From: Acidimicrobiales bacterium
Lineage (GTDB): Bacteria > Actinomycetota > Acidimicrobiia > Acidimicrobiales > AC-9
DNA length: 39,393 bases
Reading direction: 5' to 3'
Assembly: GCA_036270875.1 (NCBI GenBank)
Contig: DATBBR010000089.1
Span: forward strand, 1-39,393
A model generated the notes under the pieces. The model had not been told where the DNA came from and made no database searches. It saw only the letters and a list, made by a program, of their open reading frames with translations. A program made the translations under genes and the position numbers. Of this stretch, positions 17,666 to 26,229 are shown one piece after another. Positions within the stretch are counted from its first letter, which is position 1. Each line of letters opens with the position of its first letter.

Positions 17666-18163
17666 TCAGGGCAGGGTCGGACCTGCATCGGCCGCGGCCG
17701 GGGCATCGCTCCCCGTCCACTCGAAGTGCTGGACCTCGATCATCAGCGGCAGCAGGTAGCGGACGTAGAAGCTGTGGAGCTTGAGCATCCCGTAGTCCTC
17801 TATCTTCCGGTCGATGATCTCGACCCGCTCGTCGCGAGCGGCGAAGGCCTTGCTCCGAGCCAGGAGCTCGTCCAGCTCCTCACCGGTGCCCACGGACATG
17901 CCGAAGTGGTCGAGTCCCGGACAGGTCATGTGCGGCTCGTCGGCGATGAGGAACACGAACTGCTCGTAGGTGTAGGCCTGGAGCACGAGCCGGTGCCGAT
18001 CCTCGGTCAGGGTGGGGAGCTCCTCCCAGCCGAAGACCTCCCGATAGAACTCGACGATCTCCTTTCGCCCGGTGCCGTCGAGCGCGTCGGCCGGCATGCT
18101 CATGGCGACATGGTTGAAGCGAGGCTGGCGCCGCCCCTCGGTGGACGTGTCGGTATCTGCCAT
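17666..18163 (-). CDS. VOC-superfamily (glyoxalase/dioxygenase-like) protein
   Basis: A 165-residue protein with paired beta-alpha-beta-beta-beta modules: FNHVAMSM at 16-23 opens the first, with EIVEFYREVFGWEELP after it, and LDHFGMSVG at 84-92 opens the second. Candidate metal ligands are His18, His86 and Glu143 (LMIEVQHFEW). The family includes glyoxalases, extradiol dioxygenases and epimerases, and the substrate is not evident. ATG 18163 follows GGGGGAGAG closely. The gene lies 14 bases after the zinc dehydrogenase stop and is the last member of the four-gene catabolic operon. An open frame to 18517 on the same strand is a shadow. Confidence 0.78.
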   Translation of the reverse strand: MADTDTSTEGRRQPRFNHVAMSMPADALDGTGRKEIVEFYREVFGWEELPTLTEDRHRLVLQAYTYEQFVFLIADEPHMTCPGLDHFGMSVGTGEELDELLARSKAFAARDERVEIIDRKIEDYGMLKLHSFYVRYLLPLMIEVQHFEWTGSDAPAAADAGPTLP

Positions 18164-18177
18164 CTCTCCCCCTCGAG

Positions 18178-19230
18178 TTAGGGATTGTCGTGGCGGGCCA
18201 TCGGACCGGCCACCATGACCTTGCCGGCGATATCGCCCGCGGCCAGGCCCTCCATGGCGGCGAGCAGGCCGGCGAGCGACACGTCGTCGTCCTCGATGAG
18301 CAGGTCGGTGGCCAGCCGGCCGCCCGCCAACAGCTCGAGGGCGTCGGTGAACCCGTCGGCGTCGTAGCAGAAGGCGCCGGTGACAACGAGCTCGTTGAGA
18401 ATGATCCGGTTCGGGTCGAACCGGGGCGGCACGATGCCGGCCCCGACGAGGACCAGGGTGCCCGCCACGGCAAGCTGGCCCAGGGCCGCCTCCATGGCAT
18501 CCGCCCGCCCGGAGCACTCCAGGACAGCGTCGAAGGGCTGGTCGACGACCGACGAGGGCCAGTCCGGGGCGACAAGCTGATCGGGGGTGACCGTCGCCGC
18601 CCCCAGGTCGGCGGCCAGCCGGCGGCGCCGCTCGCCGGGCTCGCTGACCGTCACGTCGGTGACGCCGCGAGCGAGGAGAGCTGCGGTGACGAGGCTTCCG
18701 ATCGGTCCGGCCCCCGTGACCAGGATGCGCTGACCTGGTTGGGCTCCACTCAGGGTTATCCCGTGGAGGGCGACGGCCAGCGGCTCGGCCAGGGCTGCGA
18801 CGCGAGGTGACAGGCCCTCAGGGATGGGGGTGAGGGCCTGCTCGTGCTCCCGCACGTAGCCGGCGAAGGCGCCCTGCCATTCGCCGCTTCCCACTCGCCC
18901 GCGGTCCGTGCACAAGGTGGGTCGGCCTGCCCGGCAGTACCGGCACGCGCCGCAGGAGTTGACGCCCCCGACGACCTGGTCTCCGACCGACCAGCGGCTC
19001 ACCTCGCTGCCGACGGCGGCGACGACGCCGGACCACTCGTGGCCTCCGATCGATCCTGGGCTGCCCCACCCGTCGATGACGAAATGCAGGTCGCTTCCAC
19101 ACACTCCGCAGTGGCCCACCTCCACCAGCACGTCCTGCGGCCCGAGGGTCGGCACCGGTCGCTCCTCGACGCTCACCGACCGCCGGCCGAACACGGCAAC
19201 AGGCATGGTGGCGGGCAGTTGGGAGATCAT
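18178..19230 (-). CDS. Zinc-dependent alcohol/polyol dehydrogenase (MDR family)
   Basis: Medium-chain dehydrogenase of 350 residues oxidising a secondary or polyol-type alcohol with NAD(P). Catalytic zinc ligands are Cys41 (CGVCGSDLH) and His64/Glu65 (GGHEWSG). The structural zinc site has four cysteines at 93, 96, 99 and 107 (SCGACRYCRAGRPTLC). The Rossmann motif is VTGAGPIGSLV. It resembles the threonine/sorbitol dehydrogenase branch more than ethanol dehydrogenases. The ATG overlaps the aldolase stop by 4 bases (ATGA), so the two are translationally coupled. Met9 (MPVAVFG) is an alternative start. The aldolase and hydroxyacid dehydrogenase neighbours indicate sugar-acid or polyol catabolism. 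Confidence 0.88.
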   Translation of the reverse strand: MISQLPATMPVAVFGRRSVSVEERPVPTLGPQDVLVEVGHCGVCGSDLHFVIDGWGSPGSIGGHEWSGVVAAVGSEVSRWSVGDQVVGGVNSCGACRYCRAGRPTLCTDRGRVGSGEWQGAFAGYVREHEQALTPIPEGLSPRVAALAEPLAVALHGITLSGAQPGQRILVTGAGPIGSLVTAALLARGVTDVTVSEPGERRRRLAADLGAATVTPDQLVAPDWPSSVVDQPFDAVLECSGRADAMEAALGQLAVAGTLVLVGAGIVPPRFDPNRIILNELVVTGAFCYDADGFTDALELLAGGRLATDLLIEDDDVSLAGLLAAMEGLAAGDIAGKVMVAGPMARHDNP

Positions 19231-19862
19231 GGCATCGGGTTCTTGCGGAGGTACTCGTAGACGCCGCGGAAGTTCTGGTTCGTCTTCTCCGGTAGGGGGT
19301 GCTCGCCGCCGAGCAGCCGGGCGCCGTGCACGATCTGCGCGCTGCGCTCGACCACCAGGGCGACGTGGAGGGCCTCCGTGGGCGTCGGCCCGATGGTGAT
19401 CATGCCGTGGCTGGCCAGCAGGGCGGCGCTCGTCTGCTCCAGGTTGCGCACGGCCTCCTTGCCGAGGTCGGCGGTGCCCGTGAGCGTGTAGTCGCAGACC
19501 GGGACGTCGCCGCCCACGAAGACGACGAACTCCTCGATCGCGGCGGGGACGGGCTGGCGGGCACAGGCGAACATCGAGCCGTACACAGGGTGGGAGTGGA
19601 TCACGCCGCCGACCTCCTCGAAGGACCGGTAGCACGCCAGGTGGAGGTCCTTCTCCGACGTCGGGGTGCGGTGGCCCTCGATCACGTTGGCGTCGAGGTC
19701 GACCACCACGAGGTCGCCGAGGGTCATCGACTCGTAGGGCACCGAGGACGGGGTGACGCAGACCGAGCCGTCCGGCATGCGGGCGGAGACGTTGCCGGAC
19801 GTGCCTTCCACCAGGCCCTTGCGGTACATCTCCTTGGCCGTGTCGAGGACGAGTTGCTTCAC
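19227..19862 (-). CDS. Class II aldolase/adducin-family protein (fuculose-phosphate aldolase-like)
   Basis: Zinc-dependent aldolase or epimerase of 211 residues that would split a ketose or keto-acid phosphate. It shows GTSGNVSAR (20-28), SEKDLH at 69-74 where the catalytic acid normally sits, zinc-binding His89 and His91 in VIHSHPVYG, and the third zinc histidine, His152, in ASHGM. The C-terminus QNFRGVYEYL is typical of actinobacterial members. Both ends overlap neighbours by 4 bases, with the 2-hydroxyacid dehydrogenase upstream and the zinc dehydrogenase downstream. No sugar kinase is present, so the substrate may be non-phosphorylated or phosphorylated elsewhere. Confidence 0.88.
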   Translation of the reverse strand: MKQLVLDTAKEMYRKGLVEGTSGNVSARMPDGSVCVTPSSVPYESMTLGDLVVVDLDANVIEGHRTPTSEKDLHLACYRSFEEVGGVIHSHPVYGSMFACARQPVPAAIEEFVVFVGGDVPVCDYTLTGTADLGKEAVRNLEQTSAALLASHGMITIGPTPTEALHVALVVERSAQIVHGARLLGGEHPLPEKTNQNFRGVYEYLRKNPMP

Positions 19863-20851
19863 TTGAGGACCTCCGGGTTCACGATGTGGAGCGGCGGCTC
19901 GCCGGCCAGGAGGCGAGCGAGGTCCTCCGCGATCAGGCGGGAGTGGTTGGTCTCGGTGTCGTAGGTCGCCCCGCCGATGTGCGGCGTGAGGACGACGTTG
20001 TCCATGGACACCAAAGGGTGGTCGACGGGCAGCATCTCTCCCTCGAAGTGGTCCAGGCCCGCGGCCACGACCTTCCCCGAGCGCAGAGCCGCCACGAGGG
20101 CATCAGTGTCGTGAAGCGCCGCCCGGGCGGTGTTGAGGAAGATGACGCCGTCCTTCATCCGGGCCAGCTGCTCGGCGCCGATGAGGCCTGTCGTCTCCGG
20201 GGTCACAGCGGCATGCATCGAGATCACGTCGGATTGGACGAGCAATTCGTCCAGCGAGCTCGTGGCGTCGTCGGCGTACGGGTCGTAGGCCAGGACATGC
20301 AGACCCAGGCCCTCGAGGCGCCACCGAAGGGCCCGGCCGACCGCGCCCAGACCGACGAGCCCGGCGGTGCGGCCGTTGAGCTCCCAGGACCGGTAGCGCT
20401 GGTATGGGATCGTGCCGTCCCTGAAGATCTGGCCGGTGCGCACATCCCGGTCGGCGGGGAGCACCCGTCGGCAGGCAGCGAGCAGTAGAGCGACGGCGAG
20501 CTCGGCCACTGCGTCGGCGTTGCGGCCCGGTGCCCGCAGCACGGGGATACCCGCCGAGGTGGCCCCGGCCACGTCGACGTTGGTGGGGTCGCCACGCGTC
20601 GAGCCGATGGCTGCCAGAGGGAGATCGAAGACCGGGCCGGCGCAACGGTCGGCCTCGCTCACGATGATCGACGCGCCCTCTCGGCCGGCCCGCTCGGCCA
20701 GCTGCTCGGCCGAGTAGATGCGCAGCGGGTCGTGGTCGATCCACGGGTCCAGCACCACCTCGGCGACGGCGCGGAGCCGGTCGAGGCCCTCTCCCCGGAA
20801 GGGAGCGGTCACCAGGGCACGCGGGCGGGGGTCGGGGCTCACGGTCGCCAT
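19859..20851 (-). CDS. D-isomer-specific 2-hydroxyacid dehydrogenase
   Basis: NAD-dependent oxidoreductase of 330 residues interconverting a 2-hydroxy acid and 2-oxo acid. The cofactor motif is GLVGLGAVG (164-172). Family catalytic residues are visible as Arg243 (NTARAALHD), Glu272 (HFEGEMLP) and His291 (TPHIGGAT). The N-terminal substrate domain has GDPTNVDV, similar to phosphoglycerate dehydrogenase-like enzymes of sugar-acid catabolism. The ATG lies only 13 bases from the palindrome at 20865-20878, so the mRNA leader must be very short or absent. It is the first gene of the operon and overlaps the aldolase start (ATGA). Confidence 0.9.
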   Translation of the reverse strand: MATVSPDPRPRALVTAPFRGEGLDRLRAVAEVVLDPWIDHDPLRIYSAEQLAERAGREGASIIVSEADRCAGPVFDLPLAAIGSTRGDPTNVDVAGATSAGIPVLRAPGRNADAVAELAVALLLAACRRVLPADRDVRTGQIFRDGTIPYQRYRSWELNGRTAGLVGLGAVGRALRWRLEGLGLHVLAYDPYADDATSSLDELLVQSDVISMHAAVTPETTGLIGAEQLARMKDGVIFLNTARAALHDTDALVAALRSGKVVAAGLDHFEGEMLPVDHPLVSMDNVVLTPHIGGATYDTETNHSRLIAEDLARLLAGEPPLHIVNPEVLK

Positions 20852-20864
20852 CTTGGCAAGAGTA

Positions 20865-20878
20865 TGACGCCGCTGTCA
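20865..20878 (-). promoter_or_regulatory. TGAC-N6-GTCA operator candidate, site A (catabolic operon)
   Basis: Perfect 4-bp arms with a CG centre: TGACGCCGCTGTCA on the plus strand. On the coding strand it continues GTCATACT, which could act as a -10 element immediately before the start of the 2-hydroxyacid dehydrogenase gene. The match to the site at 37028 extends over AGTATGAC..CG.TGTCAG. Confidence 0.6.
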
Positions 20879-20926
20879 GAAAGCCGGGACGGGCCCCGAG
20901 GCTCCGTCGGGCGAGGCGCGGTTCCA

Positions 20927-20984
20927 CCTCTTGTCGAAAAGTGGCCTGTGCGCTGCCGCCGACGCGACCGTTTTCGACGCAAGG
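20927..20984 (-). repeat. Long-spaced inverted repeat between MFS and catabolic operon
   Basis: GTCGAAAA (20933-20940) and TTTTCGAC (20971-20978) are perfect inverted 8-mers 30 bases apart, with partial pairing continuing outside a 2-by-2 mismatch (CCT 20927-20929 with AGG 20982-20984). It lies just after the MFS stop, so it may be a terminator stem or a pair of protein-binding half-sites. The A/T run stands out in GC-rich DNA. Confidence 0.4.
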
Positions 20985-21025
20985 TGAAACAGGGTCGTCA
21001 TCGACGCTCTCCCGGGCCGGCGCCG

Positions 21026-22453
21026 TCAGGACGGCCGGCGGCGGGACTCAGCCAGCACGAAGGCGAGGTCGCGGGGGTAGGTGCGCAGGGCCAGCAGCAT
21101 CAAGAGGCCCCCGATGGCGTAGATGGGCGTGAGGGCGACCAGGGCCAGCCGCAGCCCGATGAGCGTCGACATCGCGCCGATGACGAGGGGCCCGACTGTC
21201 GACGCGGACCGCAGGGCCGATCGGACGCTGGCTGCCCGCCCTCGTAGGCGAGCCACGACGACGTCGGTGAGCATCGCCTCGGCAGGGGCGACCGGAAGGG
21301 TGACCGCTACGCCGCCGAAGGCGAACAGGGGAATCGTCACGGGCAGGTCGGTGCTGGCGAACGCCGCAGCAAGGAGAGGTGTGGCGGCCAGCGAGGCGAT
21401 GGCGATGACGTACACCCGGGCGCAGACCACACCCCGGCGCATGAGGCGGTCGGCGAGGGTCCCGCCTCCGAGGATGCCCACGATGGCGCTGACCCCGAGG
21501 ACGCTGGTGACGAGACCAGCCTGGGCCGGGCCCATGTGGTGGACCCTCCGGAAGTAGGGCACGGCCCAGAAGCTGAGGCCGTTCAAGAGCAGTCCGGAGA
21601 CGGTGAGCGAGACGATCCCGAGCCACATGGTGCGGATGTGGAGGAACTCCCGCGCCACCTGGCCCAGGCTGGCCCGCTCGTAGTCGAGTGTGCCCGTCCG
21701 GGTGGGCGCCCCGAGCCTCGTCGTCACCGCGGCGGCGGGGCTGGCCCCGTCCGCCTCGGCGAGGAAGTGGGCGTCCTGGTGCCCCCGTTCGGGCTCGGGA
21801 GTCCGCAGCATGAACCAGCAGACGAGCAAGCCCGCCGGCACCCACATCCAGAAGGCCCACCGCCACCCACCGACGGCGACGGCGACACCCCCGCCGACGA
21901 AGCCGAGGAGAGAGCCGGCCAGCGAGCCCGCCTGGTAGTAGCCCATCATGCGGCCCCGGTCCTGGACCGGGTAGTGGTCGGCGATGAGCGAGGTCGACGC
22001 CGGGCTGGTCGCTTCGAGCCCGCCGACGCCAAGGCGACCGAGGAAGACCATCAGGTACGAGGTGGCAGCCCCGTTGAAGGCCATGCACGCCGTCCACAGA
22101 GCGGTGGCGGCGGCGAGCAGGCGTGTCCGCCGCAGGCGGTCGGCCAGGATGCCCATGGGAATGGCTCCGATGATGCCCACGCCCGCCATGGCGAACGGGA
22201 TGAACCCCACGGCGACGTCGGAGACCCGGAAGGCATGCTCGATCCCGGGGATGGCCTGCGACAGCGACGACATCTCGCCGTTCTGGATGGCGAGGGTCGT
22301 CGCCAGAGCGAAGATCGGGAACCACCCGTACCGCTTGGCGACGGCGAGGGCCGTCGTCCCCTCGACGTGGGCCTCGGCGAGGTCGGTCGCGCTCAACGCC
22401 CCGCCGGCCCCAGCCACGGGCTCACGATGGTCAGTACCTGACGGCGTCGTCAT
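21026..22453 (-). CDS. MFS transporter, 12-helix (spinster-like)
   Basis: Secondary carrier of 475 residues for a small organic substrate. A polar N-terminus of about 45 residues precedes TM1 (FPIFALATTLAIQ). The motif A equivalent is MGILADRLRRTRLLAAA, and RYGWFPIFAL and GRMMGYYQAGSLAGSLLGF are typical of Spns-like MFS members. The second half has FWAVPYFRRVHHMGPAQAG and a second ADRLMRRG loop. ATG 22453 gives a 16-base gap from the LivF stop, with no clear ribosome-binding site; the open frame continues to 22531 inside livF. The palindrome at 22439-22452 overlaps the start codon. It is probably the last gene of the ABC operon, giving a second entry or exit route for related compounds. Confidence 0.85.
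   Translation of the reverse strand: MTTPSGTDHREPVAGAGGALSATDLAEAHVEGTTALAVAKRYGWFPIFALATTLAIQNGEMSSLSQAIPGIEHAFRVSDVAVGFIPFAMAGVGIIGAIPMGILADRLRRTRLLAAATALWTACMAFNGAATSYLMVFLGRLGVGGLEATSPASTSLIADHYPVQDRGRMMGYYQAGSLAGSLLGFVGGGVAVAVGGWRWAFWMWVPAGLLVCWFMLRTPEPERGHQDAHFLAEADGASPAAAVTTRLGAPTRTGTLDYERASLGQVAREFLHIRTMWLGIVSLTVSGLLLNGLSFWAVPYFRRVHHMGPAQAGLVTSVLGVSAIVGILGGGTLADRLMRRGVVCARVYVIAIASLAATPLLAAAFASTDLPVTIPLFAFGGVAVTLPVAPAEAMLTDVVVARLRGRAASVRSALRSASTVGPLVIGAMSTLIGLRLALVALTPIYAIGGLLMLLALRTYPRDLAFVLAESRRRPS
22439..22452 (-). promoter_or_regulatory. TGAC-N6-GTCA palindrome, site E (on the MFS start codon)
   Basis: On the coding strand the start region reads ATGACGACGCCGTCAGGT, which holds TGACGACGCCGTCA. 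It shares the CG centre and the GTCAGGT flank with the other sites. Being within coding sequence it may be chance, or an operator that blocks an internal promoter. Confidence 0.35.
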
Positions 22454-22469
22454 GGTCCGAGTCCGGCTC

Positions 22470-23192
22470 TCAACCCACGCCGAGATACGAGCTGGTGAGG
22501 GCGTCGCTTCTCTGGAGCTCCGCGGGCTCACCCACGAAGGCGACGGTTCCCTTCGCCATCACGTAGCACAGGTCGGCGAAGCGCAACGCGTAGGTCAGGT
22601 ACTGCTCGACCAGCACGATGGTGAGGCCCTCGGCCTTGAGTGTGGCCACGCTCTCGAAGAGCTGCTCGACGATGGTGGGAGCCAGGCCCATCGAGATCTC
22701 GTCCATCATGAGAACCCGAGGGGAGGCGAGGAATGCCCGCGACAGGGACAGCATCTGCTGCTCGCCTCCCGAGAGCGTCCCGGCCCGCTGGTCCATGCGC
22801 TCGCGCAACCGGGGGAACAGCTCGAGCACCCTCTCGATATTGCGCGACCGCTCGCCGCTCCGCAGCCCGCGGGCCGCGTTGGCGCCGATGGCGATGTTGT
22901 CGCGTACGTCGAGCCCGGGAAAGATCCCCCGCCCTTCGGGGATCAGGGTCAGCCCTCTCGTGGCGATCTCGTACGCGGAGCGGCCGCTGATGGTCCGCCC
23001 GTCGAGGCGGACGTGCCCCCGCCACACGGGGAGGGTGCCGGATATCGCTCGCAGGGTGGTCGTCTTGCCGGCGCCATTCGGTCCGAGGAGGGCGACCACC
23101 GCGCCCGGAGGCACGGCGAGGCTGACGTCGTGCAGGACCTCGACCTTGCCGTAGCCGGTGGTGACGTGGTCAAGCTCGAGCTGGGCCGGCAC
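22470..23192 (-). CDS. livF: Branched-chain amino acid-type ABC transporter ATPase, LivF
   Basis: One of two ATPases of a Liv-type importer. With the GTG at 23192 it has 240 residues, normal for LivF. Walker A is [10 protein letters not shown], followed by the LivF-typical [17 protein letters not shown], the signature [15 protein letters not shown], Walker [14 protein letters not shown] and the switch His-equivalent region [11 protein letters not shown], where the usual histidine-containing EQN/EQH segment reads EQYL. The start overlaps the C-terminal extension of LivG by 23 bases; the open frame further upstream to 23588 is a shadow of LivG. The MFS gene follows. Confidence 0.93.
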   Translation of the reverse strand: MPAQLELDHVTTGYGKVEVLHDVSLAVPPGAVVALLGPNGAGKTTTLRAISGTLPVWRGHVRLDGRTISGRSAYEIATRGLTLIPEGRGIFPGLDVRDNIAIGANAARGLRSGERSRNIERVLELFPRLRERMDQRAGTLSGGEQQMLSLSRAFLASPRVLMMDEISMGLAPTIVEQLFESVATLKAEGLTIVLVEQYLTYALRFADLCYVMAKGTVAFVGEPAELQRSDALTSSYLGVG

Positions 23193-24045
23193 CGGCGCCC
23201 TCTCTGGGTTCGGACCGGCCGCGGAGGCCGAGTTCCCCGGGGTCCCCCGCCTCGGGCTCGCCTTCCTCCGGACCTCCGGCCTCGGGACCTCCGGCCTCGG
23301 CGCCGAGGTACGCCGCTCGAACGGCATCGTTGTTGGCGATCTCCTGAGGGTCGCCGACGGCGATGACCCGGCCGAAGTCGACGACGTAGATCGTCTCCGA
23401 CACCGCCATGACGAGGTCGACGTCATGCTCGATGAGCAGGATCCCGACGCCACTGTCGGCGATGTCGCCGAGCACGGACTGCAGGTGGTCGGTCTCGGTC
23501 GAGTCGAGGCCGCTGCCAGGCTCGTCGAGCAACAGGACGGCGGGTTCGGTGCACAGAGCCCGTCCAAGCTCGACCAGCCTGAGCGCACCCGTGGGCAGGT
23601 CGCCGGCCATGAGGTCGCGCACCTCGCCCAGCCCGACCTGGTCGAGGACGTCGTGCACGCGGGCCACGACCGCGGGCTCGTCCGGATGTCGCAGCTGGAA
23701 GACGCCTCGAAATGTCCTGCCTGGCCGGGCCGTCTCCGCCGCCACCTGGAGGTTCTCGAACACGGTCATCCCCGTGAAGACCTCGAGGCGCTGGAACGTA
23801 CGTCCCAGGCCGAGGCGGGCCCGGACGTGGGTCTCGAGGCGGGTGATGTCCCGGCCCGCCAGTCGCACCGTCCCCTGGTCCGGCTCGAGGAGGCCGGTCA
23901 GGCAGTTGAACACCGTGGTCTTGCCTGCACCGTTCGGTCCGATCAACGACGTGATGCTGGCCTCGGGGACGTCCAGGGTCACCTGATCGACGGCGAGCAG
24001 GCCGCCGAAGCGCTTGACGAGGTCGGTCGCCTCGAGAAGGCTCAC
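23170..24045 (-). CDS. livG: Branched-chain amino acid-type ABC transporter ATPase, LivG
   Basis: Second ATPase of the first Liv-type importer, 291 residues. Walker A is [10 protein letters not shown], then [21 protein letters not shown], Walker [14 protein letters not shown] and the switch histidine in [11 protein letters not shown]. The ABC signature is degenerate ([15 protein letters not shown]). Family members usually end near residue 255; here a low-complexity acidic Gly/Pro/Glu tail is added ([18 protein letters not shown]), coded partly by a tandem repeat at 23270-23299. The GTG start overlaps the permease stop (GTGA). The open frame further upstream, to 24468, lies over the permease gene. 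Confidence 0.92.
   Translation of the reverse strand: MSLLEATDLVKRFGGLLAVDQVTLDVPEASITSLIGPNGAGKTTVFNCLTGLLEPDQGTVRLAGRDITRLETHVRARLGLGRTFQRLEVFTGMTVFENLQVAAETARPGRTFRGVFQLRHPDEPAVVARVHDVLDQVGLGEVRDLMAGDLPTGALRLVELGRALCTEPAVLLLDEPGSGLDSTETDHLQSVLGDIADSGVGILLIEHDVDLVMAVSETIYVVDFGRVIAVGDPQEIANNDAVRAAYLGAEAGGPEAGGPEEGEPEAGDPGELGLRGRSEPREGAGAGPARA
23270..23299 (-). repeat. 15-bp tandem repeat in the livG tail
   Basis: GGACCTCCGGCCTCG occurs twice without a mismatch (23270-23284 and 23285-23299), encoding two in-frame copies of EAGGP in the LivG C-terminal extension. The following bases toward LivF are degenerate versions of the same unit. Confidence 0.8.
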
Positions 24046-26219
24046 TCCGACCGGCCTTGCAGCACCCGTTCGGCGAACGGCGAAGGGACCAGGTCCTCTT
24101 CGCCCGCCGACCCGTTGCCGGCTCCGGGCGCGAGCACGGCGGTGCGCCCCAGCGTGGCTGACGATCGGTGCCCGTTGCCCACCGGACCCTGCGACCGGGC
24201 CGCCGGCGCAGGCAGGGCGCCAGTGGCGGCGGCGTGGGCGAACGCCTCGATCAGCCGTCGGGGCTCTCGCACCCGAGCGCTCAGCTGCATCGCCATGCCG
24301 GCCAGGGATCCACCCGGCAGGTAGCCGATGAACAGGGCCAGGAGGGCGAAGATGAGATCGGAGAAGCCGGCCTGGTGCACAAAGGTGTTGAGCATGACGA
24401 ACAGCACCGCTCCGACCACCGCGCCCGAGAGGCTGCCCACCCCCGCCACCACCACGACGAGGAACCACGTCAGGCTGGTGAACGGGTCGAAGGCGAAGGG
24501 CGTGAAGACCTGGGTCTGCTGGGCGAGCAGGGTGCCACCGATCCCGGCGATGAAGGCGCTGACGGCGAATATGAACAGCTTGTACCTGCGCAAGTCGATG
24601 CCGACTGACCGCGCCGCGGTCTCCGAGTCCCGCATGGCGGCCAGGATGCGACCGAGTCGTCCGCTGCGCAGGTTGCGGGCCAGCACGAGCATCACGACCA
24701 CCCAGAACAGCTCGAACCAGTAGAAGGCCCTGTCGCCCGCGAAGGAGAGCCCGAGCACGCTCGCACGGTGCGCCGTCAGCCCCCCCGATCCACCCGCGAA
24801 GACGTTGCTGGAGAACACGAACTGGTAGGCGAGCAGGCCGATGGCGAGGGTGGTGAGACCGAGGAAGAGGCCCCGCCGCTTGAGGGCCGGGTAGCCCGCC
24901 ACCAGCCCGAGGACGAGGGCGGCCAGCGCGCCGACCAGCATGGCCAGGATGACGGGAAGGCCGAGGGCGTTGGCCACCCGGGCGGCGACGTAGGCGCCGA
25001 TGCCGGCGAAGGCGGCCTGGCCGAGGGTGATATAGCCGCAGAAGCCGGTGATGCAGACGATCGAGGTGAAGACCACGATCAGGGCCAGCACCTCCTGGGC
25101 GTCACCGAGCCTGATGGTGTCGAGGGTCAGCGGCACCACGATTGCGATCGCGGCGGCGACGACGAGCAGCGCGGCACGAGGAGTGCTGACGCCGGCTCCC
25201 GCCGGGCGTCGGAGGCGCCCGACCGTTTGCAGCAGGAGGCCCGGTCCACCCGAGGCGCCGCCCACCTCGTCGAGCTTGCGCAGCACCAACAGGGCCACGA
25301 ACAGGATGACGACGGACAGGTTGGGCTTGAGCTGGTCGAACCCGGTGGCGACCCCGGACGGCAGCTTGAGGCCGATCACCGGCAGCGTCACGAGGTGGAA
25401 CTCGGTCAGCAGGCTGTTGACGACCCCGAGCAACAGGACGCCCGCGCCGGCCGCCATGGGGAGGCTGACCAGACGCGCGACCACCGCGATAGAGAACGTC
25501 TCGATGACGAGGAGGGTGAGGTGGAACGGGTCGAGCCCGAACTGAGGTGCCAGCAGCACCCCGGTCAGGCCCGCCAGCCCGCAGCCCAGGGCCCAGGAGA
25601 AGCCGGCCACCCGGTTGGCCGGGATGCTCGAGAGCTCCGCAAGCTCTCGCCGGTCGACGACCGCCCGGATCTCCATGCCGATCCGGGTGAAGCGGAACAG
25701 CAGCCACAGGGCGACACTGATCACCCCGACGATGACCACCACCGCCAGCTGGTCGGTGCCGATGTACAAGCCACCGCCGAGGTTGATGGACGTCGAGCTC
25801 ACGAGGGCGGGCGCCTGGCGCACGGTGCCCGTCCAGACGGCGTAGGCGAGCCCGAGCAGGCCCAGGAAGATGCCAAGGGTGGCGACCAGCTTCTCGGTCT
25901 GTCCCGCGCCGCGCCGCTCCAGGGGCCGGAACACCACGCGCTCGAGGAGCAGACCGATGCCCGGCCCGACGACTACGAGGGCGATGATCGCGGCCGGGAC
26001 CAGCGGTACGTGCCATCCGCTCGCCAGCTGCCAGAGGGAGTAGGCGACGATCATGGCCACGGCGCCGTGGGCGAAGTTGAACACGCCGGTGGCCTTGTAG
26101 GTCAGTACCACCCCCATGCCCGCGAGGGAGTAGATGCAGCCGGTGGCGATACCGGCGATGACGACTTGGAGCCAGAAGGTGATGCCTCCCGAACCCTGGC
26201 TGGCGGCCGCCAGGATCAC
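24042..26219 (-). CDS. Fused ABC permease LivH-LivM
   Basis: A single 725-residue chain with both permease halves of a Liv-type importer. Residues 1-300 are LivH-like ([35 protein letters not shown]), and from about 345 the chain is LivM-like ([38 protein letters not shown]). About 16-18 hydrophobic segments are visible. In most bacteria these are two genes. A polar tail of about 70 residues follows the last helix and ends inside the LivG start (GTGA). The GTG start lies 10 bases after the stop of the small membrane protein gene. The substrate could be a branched-chain amino acid, amide or short organic acid. Confidence 0.93.
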   Translation of the reverse strand: MILAAASQGSGGITFWLQVVIAGIATGCIYSLAGMGVVLTYKATGVFNFAHGAVAMIVAYSLWQLASGWHVPLVPAAIIALVVVGPGIGLLLERVVFRPLERRGAGQTEKLVATLGIFLGLLGLAYAVWTGTVRQAPALVSSTSINLGGGLYIGTDQLAVVVIVGVISVALWLLFRFTRIGMEIRAVVDRRELAELSSIPANRVAGFSWALGCGLAGLTGVLLAPQFGLDPFHLTLLVIETFSIAVVARLVSLPMAAGAGVLLLGVVNSLLTEFHLVTLPVIGLKLPSGVATGFDQLKPNLSVVILFVALLVLRKLDEVGGASGGPGLLLQTVGRLRRPAGAGVSTPRAALLVVAAAIAIVVPLTLDTIRLGDAQEVLALIVVFTSIVCITGFCGYITLGQAAFAGIGAYVAARVANALGLPVILAMLVGALAALVLGLVAGYPALKRRGLFLGLTTLAIGLLAYQFVFSSNVFAGGSGGLTAHRASVLGLSFAGDRAFYWFELFWVVVMLVLARNLRSGRLGRILAAMRDSETAARSVGIDLRRYKLFIFAVSAFIAGIGGTLLAQQTQVFTPFAFDPFTSLTWFLVVVVAGVGSLSGAVVGAVLFVMLNTFVHQAGFSDLIFALLALFIGYLPGGSLAGMAMQLSARVREPRRLIEAFAHAAATGALPAPAARSQGPVGNGHRSSATLGRTAVLAPGAGNGSAGEEDLVPSPFAERVLQGRSE

Positions 26220-26229
26220 CTGCTGGTCC

